Positions 8,626 through 17,178 of a stretch of DNA of 34,884 nt are shown in pieces. This DNA is from Candidatus Poribacteria bacterium (lineage in GTDB: Bacteria; Poribacteria; WGA-4E; WGA-3G). Both the position numbers and the translations under genes were made by a program. Numbering within the stretch: the first letter of the stretch is position 1; each line of letters begins with the position of its first letter. A model generated the notes under the pieces. It did not search any database. It saw nothing but the letters and a program-made list of their open reading frames with translations, and was not told where the DNA came from. The stretch lies in the NCBI GenBank assembly GCA_003635315.1, contig PYJD01000039.1:1-34884 (forward strand), written 5' to 3'.

Positions 8626-9447
8626 TTACATTCGTTGGGATTTAAGTGCTCCCCAAGTAGTAGTGGATTTACCTTGTGCCTCTACATTTGTCGACTGAAT
8701 TATGCTTGCATATTCGGCAAAATCATTGGAATCAAAAGGAGAGTTATATACAACGACTTCATCAATCATACCACCGAAGTAATGTATATTAGTTCCAGCC
8801 CCATCGTCATCATGGAATACGGCGTTTGCATTGGTATGTGCAATACCGCAATCATCCCCGTGAGCGAATATTTGTCCTCCGGGTTCGCTTGCGATTTTCT
8901 CACCATTTAACCACATTTCAAATTTGTCATCTTGTACTTCGTTTGTTGCGTTTCGAATAACTAATGCAACATGATACCATCTGTTAGATTCAACATCAGC
9001 GGATGGCCATGCGCCTTGCCATTGATATTCAGCCCGATTCCATGCTCCGACATAAATTTTGCCACCAATGACATTTAGTACTAAACCCCGAGTACGTCCA
9101 CCCTCTTCAAAGATAGTCTGTTTGTGATCAGTGATACTCACATCAGAACAGTTAAAGAATGCAGCAATTGTTCTATTTGTAAAGGGTCCACCTGTATTTA
9201 GTCCATTGGAGTCGGGTAGTTTCACGCCATCATCTACACCATCAAATTTAAGAGCTTTCCCAACAATCCCATCAACAACTTCAGGATCACCGACAAATGT
9301 TCCGTTTACATCCTTTCCAGATGTATCGGCTGCATCCCCTTCATCAAAAGTCCAAATTCCTTGTGCTGTTTCTTCGTCTCTTTGTGCATAGACGGATAGG
9401 GATAGTAGCATAAGTAGAATACTAAAAACTGTGAAAATCTTGATCAT
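8626..9447 (-). CDS. Secreted LamG-like (concanavalin A-fold) protein, paralogue 1
   Basis: A 273-residue protein with a Sec signal peptide (hydrophobic residues 5-20, cleavage after VYA, before QRDEE). One LamG/ConA-type beta-sandwich follows: GIWTFDEGDAADTSG at about 30, GKALKFDGVDDGVKLPDS, a central WYHVALVIR strand and a C-terminal MIDEVVVYN strand. Such domains bind carbohydrates or proteins. No catalytic domain is attached, so it may be a secreted binding module or pilin-like adhesin. The start has GGAG seven bases upstream. It is a tandem paralogue of the next gene, sharing most core motifs (FEEGGRTRGLVL, GWNRAEY-like, DKFEMWL) and the closing W...K.QR tail. Confidence 0.88.
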   Translation of the reverse strand: MIKIFTVFSILLMLLSLSVYAQRDEETAQGIWTFDEGDAADTSGKDVNGTFVGDPEVVDGIVGKALKFDGVDDGVKLPDSNGLNTGGPFTNRTIAAFFNCSDVSITDHKQTIFEEGGRTRGLVLNVIGGKIYVGAWNRAEYQWQGAWPSADVESNRWYHVALVIRNATNEVQDDKFEMWLNGEKIASEPGGQIFAHGDDCGIAHTNANAVFHDDDGAGTNIHYFGGMIDEVVVYNSPFDSNDFAEYASIIQSTNVEAQGKSTTTWGALKSQRM

Positions 9448-9554
9448 TTTATTCTCCTATTATAGATACAGAATAGATAGAAATCTATCTCCTAAGAATA
9501 TTCTATAGTGAATTAACATTATTAAACAACCCAAACTTACTACACAGGTTAATA

Positions 9555-10406
9555 TTAGAATCTTTGTTTTTTAATTCTTGACCACATGGTAGTAAATTTG
9601 TCCTCAGGTTCAACACTTAAGGCACCAGCGAGATTGGCAAAATCATTATTGTTGAATGCGGATCCATATACAATGACTTCATCAATTGATCCATCAAACC
9701 AATCTATATTTGTGCCACCACCAGCATCATCATGATAGACAGTGTTTTGATTCACGAAACCAATTCCAGTATCATCCCCATGGGGATGTAGTTGTCCTCC
9801 ATCAGCTTTATCGTGTAGTTTCCCATCTAACCACATTTCAAATTTATCTTTTTCAACTTTTCCAGTGGCGTCGCGTATTACTAAACCGACATGGTACCAA
9901 TTGTTTGACTTAATATCTGCAGATAGCCATTCACCTTGCCAGTTATACTCAGCCCGATTCCATCCACCAATATAGACTTTTCCATCATGAACATATAGGA
10001 CTAAGCCTCGTGTTCGACCACCTTCTTCAAATATTACCTGTTTTGATTTTTTATTAACGTCATTGCATTTGAATAATGCGCCGATCGTTCGATTCGTAAA
10101 AATATTTGTAATATTTATTCTCGGTGAATCAGGAATCTTAATGCCATCACTTTCACCGTTAAATTCCAATGCTTTCTTAGAAATACCAGTCACTGACTTT
10201 GGTTTACCAACAAGAATACCATTTAATGAATGTTTTGAAGAATCATTTGCTGTTCCATCATCAAAAGTCCATATTCCTGCAACTGTGGCTTCATCCTTTT
10301 GGGCATTTGCAGAAGTATTAAACATAAACGATAATAGCAATAAACTGATACAAGAAAGAATGATTGTTATTCTGGAATGTTTGAGAATTATTCTGTTTTT
10401 AATCAT
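9555..10406 (-). CDS. Secreted LamG-like (concanavalin A-fold) protein, paralogue 2
   Basis: A 283-residue protein with a longer signal peptide (hydrophobic 13-30, cleavage after ANA, before QKDEA) and a single LamG-type domain from about residue 42 (GIWTFDDG) to about 260 (SIDEVIVYG). Core strands FEEGGRTRGLVL, NWYHVGLVIRDATG and DKFEMWLDG match its neighbour downstream, showing an old gene duplication. The start has AGGA eight bases upstream. The 107 bases to the next gene contain no obvious terminator, so both may be transcribed together. Ligand unknown. Confidence 0.88.
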   Translation of the reverse strand: MIKNRIILKHSRITIILSCISLLLLSFMFNTSANAQKDEATVAGIWTFDDGTANDSSKHSLNGILVGKPKSVTGISKKALEFNGESDGIKIPDSPRINITNIFTNRTIGALFKCNDVNKKSKQVIFEEGGRTRGLVLYVHDGKVYIGGWNRAEYNWQGEWLSADIKSNNWYHVGLVIRDATGKVEKDKFEMWLDGKLHDKADGGQLHPHGDDTGIGFVNQNTVYHDDAGGGTNIDWFDGSIDEVIVYGSAFNNNDFANLAGALSVEPEDKFTTMWSRIKKQRF

Positions 10407-10703
10407 ACAATTCCTCCATAAATTAACTTATTTAATTTTCAGAATAATATGTTACTACAAACTGACTATAGCAGTTTATTTTTACAGAGATTACATTTTA
10501 TGTCAATGTTTTTGTGGTAATTGTACAGAGTTATTATGATTGGCGAATATAGCTATAATTGATACATTTTTTTCTGTCGGAGAGATCCCTGACTTGTTAT
10601 GAATAACATTATTGGTTGGGTAACTGAATATATTCAAATAATAGAGGATCAGATCTGTTAATTGAATAAAATCTGTTAGTAGAAAATAAATTAACCTTGA
10701 TAT
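10407..10703. promoter_or_regulatory. Intergenic region with possible promoter for the LamG pair
   Basis: No gene was seen here. On the minus strand, TTGACA (10506-10501) followed by an AT-rich stretch (AAAAAT 17 bases on) could be a sigma70-type promoter for the LamG genes. The rest is featureless AT-rich DNA. Confidence 0.3.
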
Positions 10704-11630
10704 CTATTCAATATCGCTGTCTATATAGAACGATTTAACTAAGTCTCGTGCTTGCATAACCATTTCCTCGTCGCCATTCCTTATTTCTAATAACTTAATA
10801 GCTTCAGATGGTAAGTCAGAGAAAACTTCATCCCACTCCAAGTCTCCTGAACCGGGTGGATGATACATATCAAGATCTTGTAAATCATGTAGTGAAATCC
10901 CGATAAGAAATTCCTTATATGATTTAATCCATTCATAAGACCAAGTAAGTCCTAATTTTTCTTGATATAAAGCGTGTCCATGATTATGCCAATAACGCAT
11001 AGGACTCCCATAGAATTCCTCAAAGAACAACCCGACCTCATCAAAATTGGGTATCTGGTAGTAGTGAGGAGGATTCTCTATTGCAAGGTATAGTTCCATT
11101 TTTAGGGCATTTTCATTAAGTTCATCAAGACTTCGTAGTACAGCATCTCTATGTTTTACTTCTTTTCGCTTTCTCCATTCTGTAGCTTCTGTTACTTTTT
11201 TATTAAAAGCTTCAAATTCCCTTTCCCCATATTCGTATAGATCGGTCATAAGGTAGGATCTATCGTATGTGTCGACCTGCCCAAGTCTAAGCACAACTGT
11301 AGAAACTTCTAAATCTAATGCATGTTGCATAGTCTGAAGCGTTCTTCGAATAGCTTCATTTCGTTCATCACTATTTAAACTTGATAAGGATATCTTGTCA
11401 TTATCTGAATCGGTTTGTTTGATACCGGGAAGAATTGGGCAGAAATTCTGAATAGCACAGGGTGGTTTTTGTCCAATTTCACGAAGTATTGGTTTGATCT
11501 GTTCAATTTGATCCTGAGTGAGGTGTCGACTTAGCGCGATGATATCAAAGCCAAGATCCTTCAACTCATCGAACATTGCAGCCCCATCTGGTTGTCTAAA
11601 AGCGTTCCACATTGTTGAGATTGCTAACAT
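10704..11630 (-). CDS. Sugar phosphate isomerase/epimerase-like TIM-barrel protein
   Basis: A 308-residue protein of the xylose-isomerase-like TIM-barrel superfamily (AP endonuclease 2 family). Strand and ligand motifs appear in order: LGFDIIALSRH (about 26-36), VVLRLGQVD, MELYLAIENPPHY with a metal-type Glu, YWHNHGHALYQ, and IGISLHDLQDLDMYHPPGSGDLEW near the end. The His-Asp and Gly-Asp pattern in the last segment matches isomerases that bind a divalent metal. It could isomerise or epimerise a sugar, or cleave an inositol-derived ring. It stands about 70 bases upstream of purN with no shared logic that I can see. The specific reaction is unknown. Confidence 0.8.
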   Translation of the reverse strand: MLAISTMWNAFRQPDGAAMFDELKDLGFDIIALSRHLTQDQIEQIKPILREIGQKPPCAIQNFCPILPGIKQTDSDNDKISLSSLNSDERNEAIRRTLQTMQHALDLEVSTVVLRLGQVDTYDRSYLMTDLYEYGEREFEAFNKKVTEATEWRKRKEVKHRDAVLRSLDELNENALKMELYLAIENPPHYYQIPNFDEVGLFFEEFYGSPMRYWHNHGHALYQEKLGLTWSYEWIKSYKEFLIGISLHDLQDLDMYHPPGSGDLEWDEVFSDLPSEAIKLLEIRNGDEEMVMQARDLVKSFYIDSDIE

Positions 11631-11700
11631 AATTTATCCAGTATTATTGGAGGCGAATTGGTTTTCTGGGAATCAGTATCTTATGTAGTGGATAGGAGGT

Positions 11701-12315
11701 TTAGAGTTTTGAGTTAGGCAAACTTACTATTCGTCCTTCAACCATTATTTTTCCTTCTGCGAATAGTTTAATAATTTTTGGGTATAGATCGTGTTCTTCA
11801 ATCTGAATTCGTTGATGTAGTTCTTCTTCAGAGTCTGTATCGTAGACAGGAACAACCCTTTGTGCAATGATAGGACCGGTATCTACATTTTCGTCAACGA
11901 AATGAACGGTAACACCGGTAAGTTTAACCCCATAGGATAGAGAATCCGATACAGGTGTAGCACCGGGAAATGCAGGTAATATACTGGGATGGATATTTAT
12001 AATTCTATTTCTATATTTTCTGACGAACGGTGCTTGGAATAGTTTCATATAACCAGCAAGAACGATTAATTCAACGGCATATTCCTCAATTAGAAATGAG
12101 ATAGCCTCGTCAAAAGCAATTCGACTTTCATAATCTTGCGCTTTTACAATCTTTGTTGGGATTCCAGCCTGTTTTGCCCGAGTTAATGCATAGGCATTTT
12201 TTCTATCACTAATCACAACAGCGATTTCTATATTTGATGATGTATCATTATGTAGTTTATTAATTAAGGTTTGTAGATTCGTACCACTTCCTGAGACAAG
12301 TACAGCAATTTTCAC
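11701..12315 (-). CDS. purN: Phosphoribosylglycinamide formyltransferase (GART)
   Basis: PurN transfers a formyl group from 10-formyl-THF to glycinamide ribonucleotide, the third step of purine synthesis. The 204-residue length is normal. The N-terminal loop VSGSGTNLQ binds phosphate. The catalytic set Asn107, His109 (NIHPSILPAFPG) and Asp145 (DENVDTGPII) lines up with E. coli Asn106, His108 and Asp144. The start is GTG at 12315 with a weak purine-rich site upstream. It is the only purine gene here, so it is unlinked from a pur operon. A repeat element sits just upstream. Confidence 0.96.
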   Translation of the reverse strand: MKIAVLVSGSGTNLQTLINKLHNDTSSNIEIAVVISDRKNAYALTRAKQAGIPTKIVKAQDYESRIAFDEAISFLIEEYAVELIVLAGYMKLFQAPFVRKYRNRIINIHPSILPAFPGATPVSDSLSYGVKLTGVTVHFVDENVDTGPIIAQRVVPVYDTDSEEELHQRIQIEEHDLYPKIIKLFAEGKIMVEGRIVSLPNSKL

Positions 12316-12345
12316 AATTTATCTCTTTCTTACAGAAGTTATACC

Positions 12346-12485
12346 ATTTCTAATTGACAGTATAACATTATTCGGTAGTTTGAGAAGAAGTACGAAACCC
12401 GATAGGATAGACCCAATCAACACGTGTCGGGTTTCGTACCTCAACCCGACCTACAATATGTTATGACAATTTGTCAATTAGAAAT
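12346..12485. repeat. 140-bp MITE-like element with nested inverted repeats
   Basis: The outer ends ATTTCTAATTGACA (12346-12359) and TGTCAATTAGAAAT (12472-12485) are perfect 14-bp inverted repeats. Nested inside, GTACGAAACCCGA (12390-12402) and TCGGGTTTCGTAC (12427-12439) form a perfect 13-bp pair. The right inner part matches the REP-like copy at 973-1003. No open frame is inside. It could be a non-autonomous element mobilised in trans. Its ends do not match the window IS ends. Confidence 0.75.
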
Positions 12486-12597
12486 AGAATTAGATAAAGT
12501 TATCCAGAAATCATTGTTATAATCTGTTGACGATATTTCTGTGTAAATTAGTATGAATATATCATAAATAATGGCGTTCAATTCTCGGCTGAGATAA

Positions 12598-14379
12598 TTA
12601 CCAGAAATTGTTGTTTGTAGAATGTCCATTAGGCATCGGCACCCAAATTCCCCCAGTTTTTCTTGTCACTTCTTGTTGAAAATCGTCATAAACTCCAATA
12701 ACACTTACAACAACATGCATTTCCTCAAGGTATTGTATTGTGGCGGCAGCAGATGAATTTTTTGCAACGGGTTCATCCGTAATAAGTATGATATGTGTCT
12801 TTGCATCGGGACGTAGTTTAAATCGTTGCATACCTTCAGACACAGCCTGTAAAAGATTCTCATCTTGTTGGCATGGTAGTTCAATGATTTTATTAATTTG
12901 TTCAAATGATTGTGGTGGATTATAGACATTTACAATGTTTACCGACCCCCGAGCACGAAACCGCACCACCCCAATTTGATAGTCAATTAGTGAGTTATCC
13001 CAGTCCCGAATCCATTGACCGAGTTGCTGTGTAAGTTGTGATAATTTGTTCTCCATGCTTTCACTTCCATCAATAAATAGGACAATATCTATAGGTGTAT
13101 TCCCTGTCTTATTGAGAATTGATTTACCAATTTTCTGAACATTATTCCAATTTGCTCTTCCTAAAGATTTGGCAATAGCTGCTGGTGTTTGTGGTCTATA
13201 TGTTCGTTGTTGTGTAATATTCTGTCTTTGATTAACAGGTATTGCGTGCCATTTACCGTTTGTTTGTGAAGCGATTTTCTTGTGTTCTTCATTATTATTA
13301 CCCAAAACATTCACATAGATTCCAAATTCTCTACAGAGTGCAATTGCGTCTTGAGTCTTAATCCCTTTTAAACTTGTAAAGGGTTCATCAGTGACGATGA
13401 TAAGATGCTTTTTTGATGTAGGACGGAATCGTAGTTCTCTGACAGTCTGATCGATTGCATCCAAAGCATTTTCGTCTCCTTTAGGCACAATAGCATATAA
13501 ATCATGTTTATATTGGTTAATATTTTTCGTCAATTGTAATACTTTAATTATATTATTCCTACTCGGTGCAGAAAATTCAGTTAATCCAAGTTGATAATCA
13601 ATGTTTGATGATCTATATACATTTATCATATCTGTTAGATGTTTTGCGACAGCTTTTATATTGTCCCCCATACTGCCACTTGCATCAACGACAAAAACAA
13701 CATCAATTGGTCCACCATCACTTGTTTCAGCAATCTCGGTTGCGAGATTCTTCATCACTGAACTAAATGGTATATATGGCAAGGAGGGTTTATTTCCAGG
13801 TTTATCACCAAAATCTGTTTCCACAACATCATCGTCACCTACGATTGGTCCAGCAACGTCGAGAGTAGATCGGAGTGATTTTCGGGGTACCCCTACTTCA
13901 CCGGTTCGTTTTGTTCCAAATGTATCACCAACGGTGGGTTGTGCGGATTCAGTTTTTGACAGTCCACTTTCAACTTCACGAAGTTCTCTGACTGCAGTGC
14001 TGACATCAATAGTTTGATCAGGAGTCGTTTTGGTATGGTCAAGTCTTGGTTTAACAGTTACGATTGGAGCATTCTCAACAGTCTTAGGTTGAAAACTCAA
14101 TTCAGGTAGGATTGCTTCAATTTTAGCGATAGAATTCTCAACAGGTTCATATACCGTAGGTTTCCGTTGTTGAATAGGATGTTTCTTGGGTAGTTTGGTA
14201 GGGGATGGTTTTGGTATAGTAGTAATTTCAGCATCAATCTGATCTTGGAAGAGAGGAATTGGTTGATTCATAACAGCAAAATAGAACATCGTCAGAGCAA
14301 GAGTTAGATGAAGCACCATTGAAAACACCAATGCTTTCCGAGTAATTGATCTTCTGAGATGTTTGGAAATATTAATCAT
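12598..14379 (-). CDS. Membrane-anchored protein with two von Willebrand factor A domains
   Basis: A 593-residue protein. One membrane segment lies near residues 16-37, then a Pro/Lys-rich linker (55-75) resembling a TonB-type periplasmic spacer. Two vWA domains follow: about 225-380, with the MIDAS motif DASGS at Asp232 and TDEP at 330-333, and about 429-585, with DGSES at Asp437 and a second TDEP. Both retain the metal-dependent adhesion motif, so divalent-metal ligand binding is likely. The gene starts 13 bases after the anti-sigma gene, so it belongs to the sigma/anti-sigma operon. It may be the effector or the envelope sensor; which is unknown. Confidence 0.88.
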   Translation of the reverse strand: MINISKHLRRSITRKALVFSMVLHLTLALTMFYFAVMNQPIPLFQDQIDAEITTIPKPSPTKLPKKHPIQQRKPTVYEPVENSIAKIEAILPELSFQPKTVENAPIVTVKPRLDHTKTTPDQTIDVSTAVRELREVESGLSKTESAQPTVGDTFGTKRTGEVGVPRKSLRSTLDVAGPIVGDDDVVETDFGDKPGNKPSLPYIPFSSVMKNLATEIAETSDGGPIDVVFVVDASGSMGDNIKAVAKHLTDMINVYRSSNIDYQLGLTEFSAPSRNNIIKVLQLTKNINQYKHDLYAIVPKGDENALDAIDQTVRELRFRPTSKKHLIIVTDEPFTSLKGIKTQDAIALCREFGIYVNVLGNNNEEHKKIASQTNGKWHAIPVNQRQNITQQRTYRPQTPAAIAKSLGRANWNNVQKIGKSILNKTGNTPIDIVLFIDGSESMENKLSQLTQQLGQWIRDWDNSLIDYQIGVVRFRARGSVNIVNVYNPPQSFEQINKIIELPCQQDENLLQAVSEGMQRFKLRPDAKTHIILITDEPVAKNSSAAATIQYLEEMHVVVSVIGVYDDFQQEVTRKTGGIWVPMPNGHSTNNNFW

Positions 14380-14392
14380 CGTCTAATCCTCA

Positions 14393-14926
14393 TCATCGTG
14401 TTTTAAGTGTACGTTTTGGTTCTTTTTGTGTAATTACCTCAAAAGAAATGAGTCTATCCTGCGAGTTATCTATAGATTGTGAATTAAAATTCGTAAATAG
14501 GTTTAATTTCTCTATCTGTGGGGAGTAGAGAGTCACACCGATCATAATAAATAAACCAAATATAAAACTGAACATAAACACAGGATTAGATACACTGATG
14601 TTGCTTCGGAGCCAAAGTTGTAAACCGTTGATTATGTTTAGAATACGGTTGGCGCCTTCTGCTTTTTCTTTATTATAAATATTTTGTGTATTAGCCTTTG
14701 ACATTACAGCATCAATAAAGTTTTCAGATGCTTTTATGGGTTCAATAAAACATAATGTTCTATTTGTATTTTGCAGTATATTAACCTGAGAAGAACAAAC
14801 AGAACATTGCTTTAAATGTCTCTGGATTCTGAGTTGTTTCCAAGGTGCTATTTCTTTATCTAAGTAGGCTGATAGATCATTCTGAATGGATTTACATTCA
14901 TTATTATTAGATTTTAGCATTGACAT
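14393..14926 (-). CDS. Zinc-finger anti-sigma factor (single-pass membrane)
   Basis: A 177-residue protein. The N-terminus is a zf-HC2 / ZAS-type anti-sigma domain: Cys11 and then H-x3-C-x2-C with His37, Cys41 and Cys44 (HLKQCSVC). One membrane helix lies near residues 116-134 (FMFSFIFGLFIMIG), followed by a short outer tail of about 40 residues. It should hold the partner ECF sigma factor at the membrane until a signal releases it. Its ATG at 14926 lies inside the end of the sigma gene (20-base overlap), which points to translational coupling and to the two being partners. The short outer part suggests that another protein senses the signal. Confidence 0.9.
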   Translation of the reverse strand: MSMLKSNNNECKSIQNDLSAYLDKEIAPWKQLRIQRHLKQCSVCSSQVNILQNTNRTLCFIEPIKASENFIDAVMSKANTQNIYNKEKAEGANRILNIINGLQLWLRSNISVSNPVFMFSFIFGLFIMIGVTLYSPQIEKLNLFTNFNSQSIDNSQDRLISFEVITQKEPKRTLKTR

Positions 14927-15506
14927 TTTCCCCTATTCCTACTTTTATTAGGTGCAATTTCATGTTTTGTCGAGCGCGATGAATTAATGATTTAACAGCG
15001 CCAACTGTGCATTCAAGAATATCCGCTATTTCATCGTAGGATAGTTCTTGATATGTGACTAATGTTAATGCAATTCTTTGATTATCGGGCAACAGATTAA
15101 GAGCTCTTTTAATTAGCTGTTGCTGTTCTTTCTTTTCAATAAGAATGTCAGGTTGAAGTCGTGTATCGGTCATAATATCAGAATGGTAGATATCCTCACC
15201 ATCGTCAACCAAATCATCCAATAGGTATGTATTTCGACGGATACGATTACGAATTTCGTTTCGAGACAAGTTTGTTGCGATGGTATATAACCAATTTTTA
15301 AAAGCTGCTTTCGGTTTGTATCGAGGTGCACTTTTCAAGACCCGTAAAAATGTCTCTTGAGCCAGATCTTCAGCACGATGATAGTCATTGATTGTTAAGT
15401 GAATGTAGTTAACGATAGCATCTTGATATCTTCTTACCAGAAGTTCAAAAGCACTCATATCGCCTTTACGACATTCCAACATCAAATCTTCATCAGAAAC
15501 AAACAT
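14907..15506 (-). CDS. ECF-type RNA polymerase sigma factor
   Basis: A 199-residue sigma70-family factor of the extracytoplasmic type. Region 2 spans about 10-80, with DLAQETFLRV and the FKNWLYTIATN segment. A linker follows (about 95-125, acidic, DDLVDDGEDIYHSD). Region 4 spans about 130-190, with the helix-turn-helix LSYDEIADILECTVGAVKSLIHRAR. There is no region 1.1 or 3. The start has GGGAG about 7 bases upstream. It is followed by its overlapping anti-sigma gene and preceded by a TPR gene 44 bases upstream. The acidic linker is longer than in minimal ECF factors. Confidence 0.95.
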   Translation of the reverse strand: MFVSDEDLMLECRKGDMSAFELLVRRYQDAIVNYIHLTINDYHRAEDLAQETFLRVLKSAPRYKPKAAFKNWLYTIATNLSRNEIRNRIRRNTYLLDDLVDDGEDIYHSDIMTDTRLQPDILIEKKEQQQLIKRALNLLPDNQRIALTLVTYQELSYDEIADILECTVGAVKSLIHRARQNMKLHLIKVGIGENVNAKI

Positions 15507-15550
15507 TGTAATCTCCCACCATCAAACTCACATTTTAATCTTCGATACTT

Positions 15551-16180
15551 TTATTCCTCTTCAGATAGATCTGATTTTTCAGGTCTATATGGTTTTGTAT
15601 CTTTAAATTTGTTCAGCATTGCATTTTTAAACGCAGAAATCGCTTCTCGGCGTTTACCTTGTAGTGAATAAAGAGCACCCAGTTCAGAAAACAACTCAGG
15701 ATTATCAGGTTTGATTTTTGTAGCCTGTTCATATATTCGAATAGCATCATCATAACGTTTTAATAATCGATAAATATTTGCGAGATTTGTATAAGATTCA
15801 ATTTCATTCGGTTCACATTTAATAGCCTTCTTGTATGCATCAATTGCTTTGTCATAGTCATTAAGCATGAAATAAGCCAAACCAAGGTGGAAGTGCGCTT
15901 CTGCAGAATCATTGTTGTATTGGATAACTTGAAGAAATTCTTGTATAGCTTTTTCATAGTCTCGAGCATTTAATGCGTCAGCCCCTTGCTTCAAATGTTT
16001 TAAAACAGATTGATGTAGGTGGATGTCTAACCGTCCACGTTGGATAAATCTCTTTTGCAGTAATTCATTTGGTATCTTGATATTATCTGTTTTTATGGGA
16101 GTTGCCATGGTATCAGAATCACTTGTATCCTTCTTAACATCTGATGTTATATTTTCATCGTTCTTCTTATCATTACCCAT
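15551..16180 (-). CDS. Tetratricopeptide repeat protein (cytoplasmic)
   Basis: A 209-residue protein. The first 50 residues are polar and likely disordered. Residues of about 65-200 hold about four TPR units with the W/L-G-Y-A-F-A-P pattern: ADALNARDYEKAIQEFLQ, AEAHFHLGLAYFMLNDYDKA, IESYTNLANIYRLLKRYDDA and PELFSELGALYSLQGKRREA. There is no signal peptide or membrane segment. It is first in the run TPR, sigma, anti-sigma, vWA. TPRs are protein-binding scaffolds, so it may hold components of that signalling unit. Ribosome-binding site is weak. Confidence 0.88.
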   Translation of the reverse strand: MGNDKKNDENITSDVKKDTSDSDTMATPIKTDNIKIPNELLQKRFIQRGRLDIHLHQSVLKHLKQGADALNARDYEKAIQEFLQVIQYNNDSAEAHFHLGLAYFMLNDYDKAIDAYKKAIKCEPNEIESYTNLANIYRLLKRYDDAIRIYEQATKIKPDNPELFSELGALYSLQGKRREAISAFKNAMLNKFKDTKPYRPEKSDLSEEE

Positions 16181-16278
16181 ATTTTTAACTCTAATTTGCT
16201 GAGATTCCTATTGTTATAACACCCCAAATTTAGGAAAGTGACGTATTAATCTTTTATCAAGTTAATTGCTTGCATATC

Positions 16279-17178
16279 TTATACAGCAATTCGAAAACCG
16301 AGAACAAATTCAGAATAATCTTTGCTGAAGAAATCGTAACTGGTACATGTACTGTAGTCGTGGTTGTAATACCAAGATCCTCCACAAGCGACACGGAATT
16401 TTCCTTCATCGTCATAGTCGGTTTCTGTCCATTCCCAAACGTTTCCAATCATATCATAACATCCAAAAGGACTAATCCCATCATAAAATGAACCAACAGG
16501 TGTTGTATCTTCTGCTCCGAGTTCTGCTGTATTACAACGAGGTTTATCAATCTCATTTCCCCATGGGAAGAGTCTATCGTCGAATCCCCGTGCACAATAT
16601 TGCCATTCTTGGAAGGTAGGTAATCTACCATTGACATGATTGGCATATAGTTCAGCATCTTCACAACTAATCCAAATTACTGGGTGGTCTCCTTTTAGAT
16701 TATAACATGTATAATCCAGATCAAGATTGTCATCTTGTGTATCTTTCAACCAATGTTTAGGTGGTTTGTGTCCTATTTCTTGAATAAACTGGTAGTATTG
16801 TGCGTTTGTAATAGGATATACACTTATCTCGAATTCATTCACTTGAATAGGTGTGCATTCTTCTCCTATTAGTACTGTTCCTTTTGGGATACGAATCCTT
16901 GCGTTAAGGATTTGTAGAGCTGTGTTTCGGATTTCTTCTTCTGGATGTGCCAGAGCGTGTCCAATAGGAGAAACCACTTCACCCACAGGAGGGGTCGTGA
17001 TTTGAGGAACATTTTCCCATTCCAAGTCTGTATTTAGTAAGAGTTTTACAGCCTCATAGAATGCGTCCTCATAATACCATGACCAATAATTATCTAATAA
17101 TTTTTTAAAAGCTTCTTGACTTCCATCTTGCAATAATGAAATTCTTGATGCTTTTGGTTTTGAAGGGTTAAGTAACAT
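16279..17178 (-). CDS. FGE-sulfatase (SUMF1)-fold protein without catalytic cysteines
   Basis: A 299-residue protein. Residues of about 1-130 are a helical, HEAT-like N-terminal part. The rest is the formylglycine-generating-enzyme fold: PKGTVLIGEE, EFEISVYPITNAQYYQFIQE, HPVIWISCEDAELYANHVNGRLPT (shown in part), EWQYCARG, FPWGN, NVWEWTETDY, and ACGGSWYYN to LGFRIAV. True FGEs carry two redox cysteines just after GGS. Here those places hold Tyr/Asn and only one Cys (DYSTCTSYD) is near. It is therefore probably not a sulfatase activator, but a member of the wider SUMF1 fold used in EgtB-like or binding proteins. It lies 98 bases upstream of the TPR gene. Confidence 0.85.
   Translation of the reverse strand: MLLNPSKPKASRISLLQDGSQEAFKKLLDNYWSWYYEDAFYEAVKLLLNTDLEWENVPQITTPPVGEVVSPIGHALAHPEEEIRNTALQILNARIRIPKGTVLIGEECTPIQVNEFEISVYPITNAQYYQFIQEIGHKPPKHWLKDTQDDNLDLDYTCYNLKGDHPVIWISCEDAELYANHVNGRLPTFQEWQYCARGFDDRLFPWGNEIDKPRCNTAELGAEDTTPVGSFYDGISPFGCYDMIGNVWEWTETDYDDEGKFRVACGGSWYYNHDYSTCTSYDFFSKDYSEFVLGFRIAV

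Noticed and set aside
13601..14017. 138-aa plus-strand frame opposite the vWA gene
   Set aside because: Antisense shadow of a clear gene, without a ribosome-binding site or known motif.
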